Shown here in pieces: positions 1-12,759 of a stretch of 64,000 bases of DNA. The notes under the pieces were generated by a model, which was not told the origin of the DNA, did not search any database, and saw nothing but the letters and a program-made list of their open reading frames with translations. A program made the position numbers and the translations under genes. This stretch comes from Oreocharis arfaki (taxonomy: Eukaryota; Chordata; Aves; Passeriformes; Paramythiidae): positions 337,548 through 401,547 of the forward strand of contig VZRR01013401.1 in the NCBI GenBank assembly GCA_013398015.1, written 5' to 3'. Positions within the stretch are counted from its first letter, which is position 1; the number at the start of each line of letters is the position of its first letter.

Positions 1-799
1 AGTCTGTGGTGCCAGATGAAAACTGAAAGTCCACTTGTAAGTGCTTTTTCCTTAAAATGATATTAAACATTTGAAATCTGTCTAACTTACGTTAAAACCG
101 ATAAAAATATGCTTTCCTGTCATCTCTTTAAAAGCTATGTTAAGATATATTGGAATTAATAAATTGTACCAGTTTGTAAAACAGTTTTCAAATTACCTCT
201 GAAATTCACGAGATACTGATGGGTTTTCTGAGTGATATTATTTAAAGTACTGACAGCTGCATGGCTCCCACCTCTAATATCATGGAATTACCTACTGTCT
301 GTGGTTTATGGAGCTTTCATCCTGGCAACAAATTTCTGATTAAGATGTCTATTGTCTAAAAATGTGGATGGGAAGAAGTTTGGGTACTGAGGGATTTAGC
401 TGGGGAACAACTATATTGACAAACCATGTGTTCAGAATTCAGATGTGATTAATCATTCATTGATATAAATAAAAATATTATCTATTTTTTTCTGTTTGAT
501 GAAATATAGATTTGGTTAATTAGTTTGTCAGGTACTAGATCCTGTACAAGTACTTACTCCCTTTCCTCAAGAGTGAGTTGTGTAATTTTACAGTCAGTGC
601 ACAATTTTGCTTTTGTGCTGTCGTGGTTTTATACTTACTTTGTCCTGTGATGGTATGAAAACAGGACTTCGAGGAAAAACTTCATTTTTCAATTTATAGA
701 TCAATAGAATCATGACAACTGCCCTGCTAACACTGATTTAAATGGTTCACCCTTTTGAATGTAGTGCCAAAGTTTAAAATCTCTATCATCTTTCAGTAG

Positions 800-849
800 T
801 TGTTCAGTTACTGCATTTAGGAAATTGTTCAGTTACTGCATTTAGGGAA
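800..849. repeat. 25-bp perfect tandem duplication
   Basis: The unit beginning ttgttcagttactgcattta occurs twice head to tail, at 800-824 and 825-847, with at least 22 identical bases. The lack of divergence suggests a recent replication-slippage duplication. It carries no recognisable coding or regulatory content. Confidence 0.9.
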
Positions 850-2886
850 CTGGAATTAGAAACAAGAGCTTTGGAAACAGACCTTAGAAAGGCTGAAAAC
901 ATATCTTTGGGAGTGTCAGAAGTTTTTCCGGATGAGATATCCAACCTTCCTGCTTCTTGTCCCTGGCTGTATTCATATTCTTCTGTCCAGATCACAGGTC
1001 AAATTCTTACCTTCTGAGATTATCCTTGTAGAAATTACCTCTCAGATAGCTTTTTTGAGTCTCCCTGACTTGGGTCTGGAAGCCTTACAGCAATGGGATA
1101 CCAGAAAAACAAGCATTTGAACATAGATACCCTGTTCCTCCGCTTTTTGTAGTGCTGTTAAGGAACCACAAAGGAATTCTGGCAGCTAACACTTCTACTG
1201 AAAGTATCCCAAGTGAACTGACCTCTTTTATCTGAGGTGAATACATTGCTATTAAAACAAAAAGCTTCCCAGTGGATGAACACAAGTACCAAAATAGGTG
1301 CCACTTAGTTTAAAAACACCAGTACATCCTTGCCATAATTCAGCTCCTGGTTGCTACCTCCCACCTTATTGAACATTTCTGACTGTTCTCATTTGGAACA
1401 GAAGAAAGGAAAGTCAGGTGCCTGTAGATCCAGGCTTTCGACCTGCCTGTGGCCGTATGGACAATTGAACTATAGTCCATGAAACAGCCAATTTGTGCCT
1501 CCACTACCTGTACTTTGCCTTAGGAGGTGCGTTCTAGATGAGCATTACTCCCAGGGGTAATTAGCCATTCAGAAATCCCTGCAAAGCTCACTGCAGTTAG
1601 TTACAAGTTAAAAGCATCCAATTTCTCACAGATTTAAGGGCAAAAGCTACTCTTGAATCCAACTAGTTCCAAACCGAATAAAATCTAGGCAGATCTGAAT
1701 GCGTGTCTCTATTTTCTATTTTTAAAAATATATACATTCTATGAAACTCTGGAAAACTGATATGCCTTTTTTTTTTTTTCCCCCAATATTTATAATTTAT
1801 TTTTTCTCATTTCCCCTGCAGATGCGTGGTTTAAACATATTCATATTTATGTGAATTGGGCAAGCTTAAGAACATCATTTAGTGCCAAATCCTCCACTGG
1901 TATGAATTAATAATTTACAGAAGTAGGAGTTACATTTATTGGCGTGTGTTATGAATCCAGAGAGATATTTGCAAGAGAACTTTCCCCTTATGCTTATTAT
2001 CTCAACAAGTTGAGTAAATTTTTCCTTTGATACCACATGAGCAATATTTGAAAGAGAAAATTCCATGGACATTCTATGTGCTGTGTTGCCGTCTAAAGCT
2101 TAAGGCTGTGATATTCAACATTGAGTCTTTGCCTGTGTATAGTTCAACAGCAAGAATAATACATGCACCAAGCCTATTCCCACCAGTCATTTTTCTCCCC
2201 AGCTCTGGGGGAATAAGCTGAAAACTGGATGACTTGGTTTGTCAGTGACAGCATATGGCAGCTGCTGTAGGACAACAGCTTTGAGTCTGTTATAGGATGG
2301 ACACAAACGACGAGCTGGCTGCTACCACCACAGCTCTACATCCAACTGTGTCTACGCTGGAGGGGTCCTCAAGAAAATTTCTGCTGTGTTGGCTAGTGAG
2401 AAAAGCTGGATATCAGTAAATCAAACATTTAGTTGACAAGCTCCATGGCTGCATCCGAGTCAGTGAGTATTTTACTTATGTTTGCTTTACCTACTGTGGC
2501 TAATGAGACAGAAAACGGTTTTGTTTCAGGACCTGGTGTTTTCTCTGCATTGTAACACCTTGTAAACTATATGTTTTTTTAAGATGCTTATATTCTCAAT
2601 AATGATAACAACAAAAAGGACATCTCAATGTGTTTTGATGGAAATAACAGGACACCTAAACCTCCAAGCACAAAAATGGGAGCTGAAAATAATTTGTATT
2701 CTAATTAAAGTATTATCAATTCACTGGTGGTTGTCTTTTTTGTAGCATGACCTACTTTTCTTTGAATTGCAGGGCTGTAATATGTACAGCTGAAATACCT
2801 ACACCCAGACAGAAGGAGCTGCTCAATTATTTCTGAATGGCTTTTTTTCATAAAGTACTAAAATCCTCATGTATTAGTGTAGGGTT

Positions 2887-2902
2887 TGTGTGTGTGTGTG
2901 TA
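2887..2902. repeat. (GT)n microsatellite
   Basis: A run of about eight GT dinucleotides, short and perfect. No associated gene is visible. Confidence 0.85.
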
Positions 2903-5183
2903 TTTCAGAGGGAAGCCAGGTTTAACAAGGAAATATATTGCAAAATATTGCAGACTTTCACAATATTGGCCAAATTAATGAAGTTCTACTATCAAAATAG
3001 CCACTGTGTTTAAATTTGTCTTGCCATTTTTATCACAGCTGTTCAAAATGACAAAACAGTCTTAAACTTGAGGAAACAGAGTCATAATTAGACGTATCTG
3101 CTGCATATTATTGCATTGATATCAAATCTTTCTGCAGTTGGATGATAATGAATGCAGAACATTCAGGAGGAAGACATGAAATAACTAAAAATTCTGAAGG
3201 TCAGTACTGGTAAATCCAAGCATGCATACACAATAACTGGGAGACTTTACAGGTATCAGTAATAATTCTGTACATTAAAGGACGGTTTGAAAAATATGTA
3301 TCTTAAAAAACATTGGCTTTTGATTTATTTTAGAAGGCTTATTTTGCTCAAATTATATGGAAAGGAACGAGATATTACGCTAAGGTTTTCAACTTTTTGT
3401 GTTTGATATTCTTAACAAATAGATACACAGATTAATAGCAGTAATGAGAAACAGTGTATTGGGGATCTTCAGGAGCTAGAGACCTGGAACGTTCCAGATC
3501 TACTCTATAGACTCGTATTCTGGGCTGGAGCAGGCCCTATGCAGCACGAGGAGCCGCTGCAGGACGATCTCCAGGAAGCCACACAGCAGCCTGCACTGAT
3601 GGGTGGTATGAGATAAGACCCCAGCCTATCAGGAAAAGATACATGGTTTTCTTATATGGGATAAAAGACACTACGGTATGGAAAGGAAATTGAATCTTTT
3701 CATAGGCAGGATCTGAGCAGAGCGCAATGCGAAGATCCATCCAGGCTCTCTTGGATGTCTGATGCTCTGTGAACTCGGGGGGCCCAGAATCTGAAGGGAA
3801 GTAAGATTTACTCAATATTTACATTTCTGGCGTTATTTTCTCTTTCTTAAACAGCTGTCTTATTACACTGTTTGCTTCTGTGTCTTTCTCATTGAGGTCC
3901 AGATAGAACTGTGCAAAACTCCCTCCACCCGCCATGCTGAACAGCATGACTCAAAGCAGCATCAGTGAACACTGTTGATTTTTTGACTGTAACTCTTGCC
4001 ATCAGATGATAGCTAGTTCTTCATACTAAAAATATTAAATAGAAAGAAAGAAAGAAGTAAAAAGTACTTTTGGCAACAGAAGGATAAATAATAATCTCTA
4101 TTGTGTATTTTAATTTATTTTTTTTAAAACGACATCTGTTATTGAATACAACAAAAGAACACTCACTTATGCCTGACAAAATTAGTTATTTATATTGTTA
4201 GTTATTTTTGTTGACAGAATTTTACACAATTTGAGTTTTTTAAGACTAAGTATTTACTTTTAAATAAAAGAAGGAAAAAATTATTTCTGTTTCCCTATTT
4301 AAATTAAACAGTCCAGAAGCTATTAGATTTTGCAACTGCTTTCATATCACTACTACACGTAAGTATAATTTACTGCTTCTGTTTTACTGCTCATCAGCAC
4401 CCCTAGAAAATTTTAGTATATATGAATCCAAATATTCTGTGGCTGAATAAAAGACAGCCCTGGTCTTAAGGCCAATTGTCACAGACGTCCTGACTCCTTC
4501 TCACCTGACTCCTTCTAGAATAGACAGCACTTCCTCAACAGATAACTTTAGCTGTTAATCCTCAATGGATCTTGTAGGTCATTCTTGCAGCATTGACACA
4601 TACATCACATGTTTTTGTGGCCTTCTGTTCTTTGTATTTTTAATTTCAACTTGTCTGAAATAATTTAAGGACTATGTTTAGTCCATCAGAATGCTGTTTT
4701 ATAAAATGGACCTGAAAAGGTCTTTTTAGGATGTTCCTATAAAGGATATTATATAAGGGAGGGTGAGACGGATGGCACAGAGGGATGGTGCCAGAAAATT
4801 TTCAGAAGACCATAACATGAAGGAATACAAAACTAATGCAGTCTTGCATACTGACCTTTTAGAGCAAGACTTTCCAAAGTATAGTGTGCTCCAAACTCTG
4901 CTCATATTTGATCTTACAGGAGACTCATTCACACCTGGGACAGATAGAAAACTAAAAGGTGGGTGACTGTGGCCCAGTGTTCGAATTTAATTCCTGACTT
5001 TCTATACTTTCATAGAGTAGATGTGTTTTTTTACGGCTTTGGATTTATGAGATAGGGGTTTCAGATACGGCCTGGGTGTTTTGGTATAGCAATCATCAGA
5101 AGTCACACCTGGATATCATATTCTAAAATAGATATAATATATGATACATAATACACGATAGACAATACATCTTATTTATATTT

Positions 5184-5231
5184 NNNNNNNNNNNNNNNNN
5201 NNNNNNNNNNNNNNNNNNNNNNNNNNNNNNN
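5184..5231. other. Assembly gap (48 N) in TA-rich DNA
   Basis: Unknown bases flanked on both sides by TA-rich sequence (about 5130-5183 and 5232-5255). The gap probably hides an AT microsatellite that was hard to assemble, so its true length is unknown. Confidence 0.95.
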
Positions 5232-6305
5232 TATATATATAATATATAATACATTTCCAGATCTGGAACAACTGCTCCAGGAAACTTGAGGTCCTGTGTG
5301 CGCCTACTATTATTTAGCTGTGTGGAGGCCTAGTCAAGCTCGCCATTATGGAAAGATATTATAAAATTTACCTTACTGGAAAGATTTTCCAAGATCTGTG
5401 CTTCTTTATTTTAATGAAAGCAAAATTTATGTTTATTGCAAAATATTTCAGCTGTTCCAGTCACAGATACATAATAATTTACAGTAAATCTGCACTGTTT
5501 ATACTTATTGTAATAATATCTAATTATATAAATCGTCTTGTACGGTTCTAAATTACAGAAATTTTACTGGCTGTCCTCTCATCTTTAATTATCCATCTAA
5601 ATATATGAACAAATAAGCCCTTTGATTTTCCCCCAGTACCCCAAAATAAGTGTTACAAGCTCATTAAAACTAGCACCCCGCAAGATTAGACAAAGAGCAC
5701 AGAGAAAGAATGTGACTTCATTATGCAGTTTGAAAGTACAGGGGACATTTGATGGTTGAAACAAGAAAAAAAAAAATAAATAATTAAAATAAGAAAAATG
5801 TGTTTGATGGAATGCAAGAAGCAAGTCAAGTGTAATTATCTTGGGTAGCATTTGAGCATACACTTTGTAAAACATCACCTTCTTTTCTGCTAAACGTGTA
5901 TTTCCATGCTGCAGTCAAAATTTCACATAGTGGATAATTCAGTAGCTCTTCAAGATAAATGATTCATAGGTGTGTAACACTTAAAATCTTCTGCAAGAAA
6001 TTCAGTTTGACTCCAAAAGTCTACATTTTCATGTCTTTTAATTGTGACTGATGAAGGTCCTAAAGGTCTGTATGATTTACATTAATATATTAATAGTGCA
6101 GCAAAATTTATCTTATGCTAAGATTTCCTTTGGCTGGGGTCATGAAGAGAATTGATTATATAGAAAGTAATAGACATAAACACTATTGGTTGCAGGAAGA
6201 TCTGGACTGACTAAAAAACTCTTTGTTGATCAAAACCCAACAATTTTCATTTTTAAACAATATTATAGCATTTAATAATTGTTGTTAACAGCATTAACAA
6301 CAAAC

Positions 6306-6329
6306 TTGTTTGTTTATTTGTTTGTTTGT
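6306..6329. repeat. (TTTG)n simple repeat
   Basis: An imperfect TTTG tetranucleotide run with one TTTA interruption. Similar TTTG runs occur near 26601 and 46090. Confidence 0.85.
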
Positions 6330-8329
6330 AAACCAATACATTTCATCTTACTTTTAGAATTTAAGGGGTTTTATGTTCCTACCTTGTGAGTTAGAGATAG
6401 ATGTCTGGGGCAGATCTTGCATAGATTCATTTGGATCACTATGTGTACACTTCACACTAAATGAGACTCTGATCAAAACTTTTTTACAGAATTCTTGTCC
6501 ATTAGTTAAACTAAAAAGAAATTTCTGGAAATGACTGATATATTTCTGCTTTCCGCATTCTGAAAAGCATAAACAAATTAAAATGCGATATCTCTGCTTA
6601 TTATTTTTAAATTAAAAAAAAACCCAAAAAACGAAAAAAAACAGCAAACCAGCAAACATTTTCATCCAGAATATACTTCAGAGAATGAATGAAACATGAT
6701 GTTCATAGAGATCACATGAAACCATTTTTGTGGTGGAAATGTTGACTGATGTGACCAAAAATAATTCAGTTGCAGAAGATTTGCACTGTGAAAGATATTT
6801 TTTTTCTTATAAAGAGAACAGCAATGATACTTAACTCAGCCTAGATCCTCTTACTGATATGATCCAAATAGTAAGGGAAATTCCAGAGCACAGTATCATT
6901 TGCACACATCTTCCATTCAGAAGGTGTTGGATCTTATGAATTGATAAAGCCTTTTCCTGAATAGTGCATATTTCAGTAGAAGACTGGATTGTAAGAAAAA
7001 TTCTGCTCTTCATGTCGCGAAAGTGATCATTTGGTTGAAGAGAAATATGTATGTTTGCATGATTTTTACATTAATTAATTTGCTGTTCCTTGAAATTTAG
7101 CACAACCTTGGAAGTGAGCAACCATGTCATTTTTCAGTGAGTAGGAGAAAAGTGCAGGGATGCTTCCAAAGCAACAATGTGGATTACTGTATGTTAACCT
7201 CATATACCCTAGCAAAACTCAGTCCAGGAAAGACCTTTTTCAAAACTTGCTTTGCTATCAAATAAGGATTCAGTTTTCCAAAACTTTACTGGTAAAATAC
7301 TTTACAGAAACCAGGCTTATTGCAGATTATGCTATGAATGTGTTTTATTTTAAGGGTAAGTCCAGGTCTTCAGTTACAGAATATGTCTTCCGACTAAAGC
7401 TAGAAGAGTACAACTTTCTATATTAGCTGAAGACTTATCACTCCTCTCACCACCATTCAGATAAAAAAGGTTTATTTTATAGGGTTTCATCGCTACCTCA
7501 TGATAATGCTAGTCAATGCTGATGCTGATCAGCCAAAGAAAACCAAGTTATGTTACACATGAGCTGAGAATTCCTGCAACTCGCCAGTCAGGCTATCTGA
7601 TAGAGGGAATAATTTTGTTCCACTCACTAGGCAGTTTTTAAAGGAAGAGGGTATAAGAATCCATAGAGTGAAGGCAAATAACTCTTTTGACTTACCATAA
7701 TGTTTCGAAGCACAAATGAGAATCAAAGAATATGTCATCAGTCACCTAAAGGGTAAGTTCATTATCAAGAGCTGCAGGTTATACTAACTCAATGTCTCCT
7801 GTGAATAGGCAAAACAAAGGCAAAGGGAGCTTTCATAAGTGTTAAGCAATACTGTGGAGGGATTTAGGTTCTCTTGGAGCTTTTGGGGCTCTGGTGCTTT
7901 TTTTTTATTATGCTATTCATTGAGGGTATTAGGGCAACATTGTTTACTCAGTAATTTTCTTCTCTATGATTCCCTACTCCAGCAGTGTTCATAAACTCCT
8001 AAATGATACTCTGAAATAATGATTTCCAGCTGGCCAAGGTCTTTTTTGTCTATCTTATCACATTCCCTCTTTCTTATCATGTTCTTCAAGTTGTCTGGAT
8101 TTATTTCTATGTTAAGAGAAATGCATGGTTCGTCTTTTCAACTCTTTATTTCAAAACTTAACTGGCCAGTTTGCTCTGGGGTCTCCAGCAGTAAAAAGAG
8201 TTTCTCCCTCTGATTACTGAAGCAGCTTCTTAATTTGCCATGGGCAACATAAAAAAAGCTTTAAGGAATCTTTGTGATCAAGGTGAAGTACAAATTATCC
8301 AGTCAGGACTTACAGGAAAGTATACTCCA

Positions 8330-9195
8330 CTAGAAACAGTGGTAATGGTGGTACCACTTCTGTGATAACATATTTAAGGAGGGGAAAAAACCTGCTGCAC
8401 AGCAGTAGCTGGCAGAGAGGAGTGAGAATATGTGAGAGAAATAACTTGTGCAGACACCAAGGTCTGTGAAGAAAGAGGGGCCGGAGGAGCTCCAGGTGTC
8501 AGAGACTATGGTAAAGACCATGCTGAGGCAGCTGTGTCCCTACAGCCTATAGAGCACCATGGTGAAGTAAGAAGATATGCCTGAAGTAAGCTGTAATCCC
8601 ATGGAGAATCTGTGCTGGAGCAGGGTCCTGGTAGGAACAGATGATTCCATGGGTGGTGTACACTGGAGCAGTTCATTCCTGGAGGACTGCTCCATGTGGA
8701 AGAGACCCATGCTGGAGCAGTTTGTGAAGAGCTCTAGCCCATTGTAAGGACCTATGTTGAAGTTCCTGGAGGACTGTCTCCCGTGGGAGGAGCTCTGCAG
8801 TGGAGCGTGGGAAAAGAGTGATGAGGTAGAGTGGCAGAGACAACCTGTGATGAACTGACCACAGTCCTCATTGCCCATCCCTCTGTCCCACTCACAGAGA
8901 GTAGGCAGAGAAATTGAGAATGAAGTTGAACCCAGAAAAATGTGAGAGGTGAGGGACAGGTGTTTTAAGATTTGTCTTTGAGAAACTTATCTTACTCTGA
9001 TCTGATTGGTAATAGATAAAACTAATTTTCCCAAATTTAAACCCGTTTTCCCATGTTAATAACTGATTAATGATCACTCTGTCCACGTGTCAACCCATGA
9101 GTTTTCGTCAATTTTTTCTCCCCTGCTCCTGTTGAGGAGTGGTAGAGTGGCTTACTGGGTACCTGTCCTCCAGCCAAGGTCAATCCACCACAACA
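8330..9195 (+). mobile_element. Avian ERV LTR-like element with internal ~40-bp modules
   Basis: The right part has the arrangement I associate with an avian endogenous-retrovirus LTR: a ggtgttttaagattt-type segment (8960-8980), then cccatgagttttcgtc (9095-9110), a ttgaggag/gtggtagagtggctt segment, and an end reading caatccaccacaaca (9181-9195). The left part (about 8540-8840) consists of diverged reiterations built on 'ctggagcag', 'ctggaggactg' and 'cccatg/ccgtgg', spaced about 40-45 bp. The left boundary is uncertain and the family name is not assigned. The minus-strand open frame of 112 codons at 8540-8878 is a by-product of these reiterations, not a gene. No internal retroviral genes flank it, so it is either a solo LTR or a terminal fragment. 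The assignment rests on remembered repeat patterns, not a database search. Confidence 0.65.
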
Positions 9196-12100
9196 TCCCC
9201 ATTACTAGGTCAAGTCTGCCAGTAGAGAGCTGCAGGTTTGGAGCCAATGAAAAAGGCAGACACTGGAGAAAAGAAAAAAGTAAAAAAAAAAAGAGGCAAA
9301 AAATACGAAGCAAATAGCCTAAGATTGAAGATGTGAATATCCCAATTGCTATGCAAATAAATTCGACGTTAAAAAGCAAGGAACAAAACAAAAAAATGCA
9401 CACAGTTGGAGACTGAATGCTTAATTCAACATACTAGTTTTAGACTGGTATAATGTCTTTTATATGAGCAGTATCCTGCTGACATGAAAGTGCGGTAATG
9501 AAGGTTAAATCTCAAGCATGAAATTTGACCCTGACAAAAAAGTCATAGAAATTCTATCAGAACGTTTGCAAGAAGTTCCATTTTCGAAAGTGCCCAAGTC
9601 ATTAAGGAGCCCAATCCTATTTGCTCTCAAAGAGTTTCAGATTATTTGGTAAGTGACACCTAGTCTCAAACTCTTTAGACTTTCTGAAAGGCATTGCAAT
9701 TAATGATTGGTGTATTCAGATTATTTTCTTCAATGGCAAAAGGATTCTTTTCTGTGAGCTGAGCTCGGCTGTGCAGTTGAATATTACTTAATTTGGGAAA
9801 AATTTAGCACAACCTGACTCCAAATTTAAGTTAGTCTGAAAATGATTGAAAGTTGACCTGTCATATGAATCTGTTTGATTTGAATTTGAGTTAGTGTCTA
9901 TCTTCTATATTTATTTTTTTTAAAAAATGTACTTGTTAAGTTCCAATAAAAAAAATAGATAATCACTGATTTCTACACACCTATTCATACTTTTTTGTGT
10001 TAAGGAACACCATTTATACATCATCTTCCTACATAAGGATATAAATGTCCATTTGTCTGTTTTTCCATCCGTTCTGCTGTCTGCATCCTTCATTCTCACA
10101 GTTCTCAACATCCATGCTAACACTGAACATTTCTGAGAACTGAAAAATCACAGGATAATCAGCTAAGATCTCAAGAATCATTCAAAAATCATGACTCATA
10201 CAAGACAAAATTTGACTAGAGCTTAATGTTGTTACCTTTACTCACCAAGTTCTAGATAATTTAATTCTAGAATTTCTAGAAAGACAAATATCTTATATTT
10301 ATATCATAAATATATTGCGTGTCATGTTATCACATTTGTTATTAAATATAAACATGTTTCTACATTTATAATTACAGAATTGAAAACACTCCAGAATACA
10401 CTGTGATTATATTGTGCCACTAATAGAAAGGTATAATAGTTTTGAAGCTTTTGTATATGATCATTCCTTAGCTGAATTTCAGTTTTGATGACTCAGGCTG
10501 CCTACAATGGGCTTCCATTCCAATATGATATGTGTTTTCCCTGGCAAATGTGTACACAGAGTTGGCAGATATATTGACAAAATCTGTATGTTAAACACAC
10601 AGGTGAAAAGAGATGAAATAATCAGATAGGATCACTAGAATCTGTTATGATTAAGAAAAGTCCAGATGTGATAACATAAAATATGTTTTACAAGCTTTCA
10701 GGTTTTCTTTCCTTGTTGTTGTTTTTTTTTTTATTATTTAGCTGCAGCTGTGAAACAATTATCCAGGGTATTTGTTTCTAAAAAAGCTCATCGTCTTCTA
10801 CCAAATATTTCACAAGTTCACACAAAGGTCACAATTCATTGTTACACCTCTTTGCTCATAGGTATCGTCACTTTCACCACTATATTAATTAACATGCAGA
10901 GTGGTAAAGTTTATGATCTTGTGTTTATTATTTGAGTGCTATTACTTCAGATATTTGAACTGAATTCTCTAAATGTTCCACATGAGCTTGGTTACTTTAG
11001 TGCTGCTAAACAGACATTCTGAAACAAATGAGTGGACTATTGTCATTAATTTTAAGACAGAATTTAATTTTATGTCAGAATTAACATTACTGAATAATTT
11101 TGAGTATCAAATTTCTAGTAGTATAAGAAGTAAAAGCCTTGAAATCTAAATTAAATAAGAGAAAGACATAACTAAATACTCATTTTTATTATTATTAACA
11201 TAATAGTATAGATGAATCACAAGTGATGATTAATTGGATATAAGCGAGAATTTATATGTTGTCTTTCATTTATGCAACATGCTTTTTAGGGAATCTGAGT
11301 AAAAATTAGATTGCAAGCTGTTAGAAAAGACTTGAATGGATAGTTTACGTTAGTGTGGTCCTACCCTAGATTAAAATTTCTCTTCCTCCTCGATGCGCAA
11401 ATTGCATTAACCTCTTCACCTAGGTAGAGATCTAAGACAATATGTGCCTGTGTTTCTGACTTCTGCTTCCTAAAACCTCACTGCTAAACTGGTCTCTAAA
11501 AATATTAAGAGATTGTAAATACCACGTGAGAGTTTGTAAAAGACACAGTAAGTTCAGTAGACAACTCTCTGAATTTCAGCAAACAAGACACGTGAAAATC
11601 TTGTGCTTGTTTTCATCATTGTGTTACCATAAAAAAAATATTCAAGGTAGTTACATCAAGGAAAGGAGAGAATGGCTGAACTGGAAAAGCTGCCGATGGA
11701 ATCCTGCACATTGATTGTTGCCATTAAACTAACTTGTCAAGAAAAAGGGACATGATAACCTGATATAATTAACATCTGTTTTTATTAGTATCTCTGTTGC
11801 TATTAAGAAAAATGAAGGCATGGAGAGAGATCAGGAAGAGATGAGCTATCCCACTGTAATTACCACAACTCCCAGCAGGATCCTTCTCATCAGATTAACA
11901 CCACAGCAGGACAGATGCATGCATCTATCTGCCAGAGCCATGGGGTTAAAGCAAAGTTGCTGACTGATAAGCAGAAAGGTGTCTTTAATGTTAAAGTATC
12001 TGAAATTTACAGCCATACTTCACAATTTATATGTATCCTAACTGAAGAGGTACATTTGGGGTAAGGGATAAAAGGAGAGGAAGAGAGACTATAAGTTAAA

Positions 12101-12222
12101 TTTCTACAGTATAATTACAAAAGAATTTTCTGGAGAAGAGTTCCATCCCCCCTAAAAAGCAGAAGAAATGTACTCAACAATAAAATTACAATGTCTATAT
12201 AATTTCTTTTGCACTACAGTAA
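9196..12222. other. Non-coding stretch, nothing recognised
   Basis: AT-rich sequence with A-rich patches (9280-9300 and 9400) and T-rich patches (10715-10740). No coding exon, RNA gene or transposon is recognisable. The 67-codon and shorter open frames here have no motif support. Confidence 0.6.
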
Positions 12223-12282
12223 TTTACTGGCTTCAATTGGGCTAGTGTTAATTCTCTTTATAGTACCTTGCATAGTAGATTC
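12223..12282 (+). mobile_element. 5' fragment of an ERV LTR abutting CR1
   Basis: About 60 bp beginning tttactggcttcaattggg and continuing through gttaattctctttatagtacc. It matches the start of the same LTR family found at 24194, where the copy also begins tttactgg followed by gttaattttctt. The match stops around 12282, and recognisable CR1 sequence follows from about 12300. No remaining part of the LTR appears after the CR1 3' end at 15113, so this is a truncated LTR or a chimeric junction, not a simple CR1 insertion into an LTR. Confidence 0.5.
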
Positions 12283-12342
12283 CAAGAGTATCAAGAATTG
12301 CAGAAACCTGGGAATGGTGGTAAGGGTCTCTGGAGTGCTGGT

Positions 12343-12517
12343 AGATTTTCATCAATCCTCCTGGTCAAAAGAAAAAGGCTTGAAAGGGACAGCTAAATCT
12401 GGCAAACGAACAGATGGTTACAGGTCTGGTGCCACAAGGCAGGGGCTCGGCTACTTAGACCATGGAACTCACTTTGGGAAACTTGATCTACTGGGACCTG
12501 ATGCAGTCCATCTCTAA
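12343..12517 (+). pseudogene. CR1 ORF1 relic, C-terminal SGNH-esterase-like part
   Basis: CR1-clade ORF1 proteins often carry an SGNH-hydrolase (esterase) domain thought to act with the retrotransposon RNA and membranes or lipids. Here one frame (from 12343) reads RFSSILLVKRKRL, then a stop, then IWQTNRWLQVWCHKAG (12397-12444). A +1 shift near 12444 moves to the frame reading GLGYLDHGTHF and LLGPDAVHL before a TAA at 12515-12517. The D-A-V-H tetrad matches the DxxH of SGNH block V, which supplies the catalytic Asp and His. The N-terminal half, including the Ser block, is not seen, so the gene is 5'-truncated as well as frameshifted. The identification rests on my recall of bird CR1 consensus proteins. 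Confidence 0.75.
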
Positions 12518-12759
12518 GAGGAGAGGAAGAGCATCTTCAGTCTTAGAGCTGTCAAGCTGATGAAGAGGACTTTAAACTAAAGTTATTGGGGGATTGGAAC
12601 CTCAACCCATCCCACTCCCACCAATATGATGCCAGGGCCAGGAAGAGATGCCAAGAGCCTGGAGGTGGTTTACAGGTCAGCAGGAGAGCACCTGGAGAGC
12701 AACACAAAGGAATTCCATCCCCTTGAGCCAGTAAATCAGGGACCCAACTTAAATGCCTC

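Larger units (their letters stand above)
1..8329. other. AT-rich non-coding stretch, no gene recognised
   Basis: I see no coding region, RNA gene or clear transposon here. All open frames are short and scattered across six frames with no recognisable motif. The longest, about 92 codons on the minus strand at 3537-3815, resembles nothing I know. Small items listed separately are a 25-bp duplication at 800, a GT run at 2887, a gap at 5184 and a TTTG run at 6306. The character fits a bird intergenic region or a long intron. Confidence 0.6.

Noticed and set aside
3537..3815. 92-codon minus-strand frame with moderately complex sequence
   Set aside because: No family recognised and no splice or retrocopy hallmarks; kept as non-coding.
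8540..8878. 112-codon minus-strand frame with His/Ser/Leu-rich repeats
   Set aside because: Produced by the diverged ~40-bp modules of the ERV LTR-like element.
12209..12517. 102-codon forward frame as a single gene
   Set aside because: It crosses the LTR-CR1 junction, and its ancestral CR1 ORF1 frame changes near 12444, so it is a chance fusion of frames.
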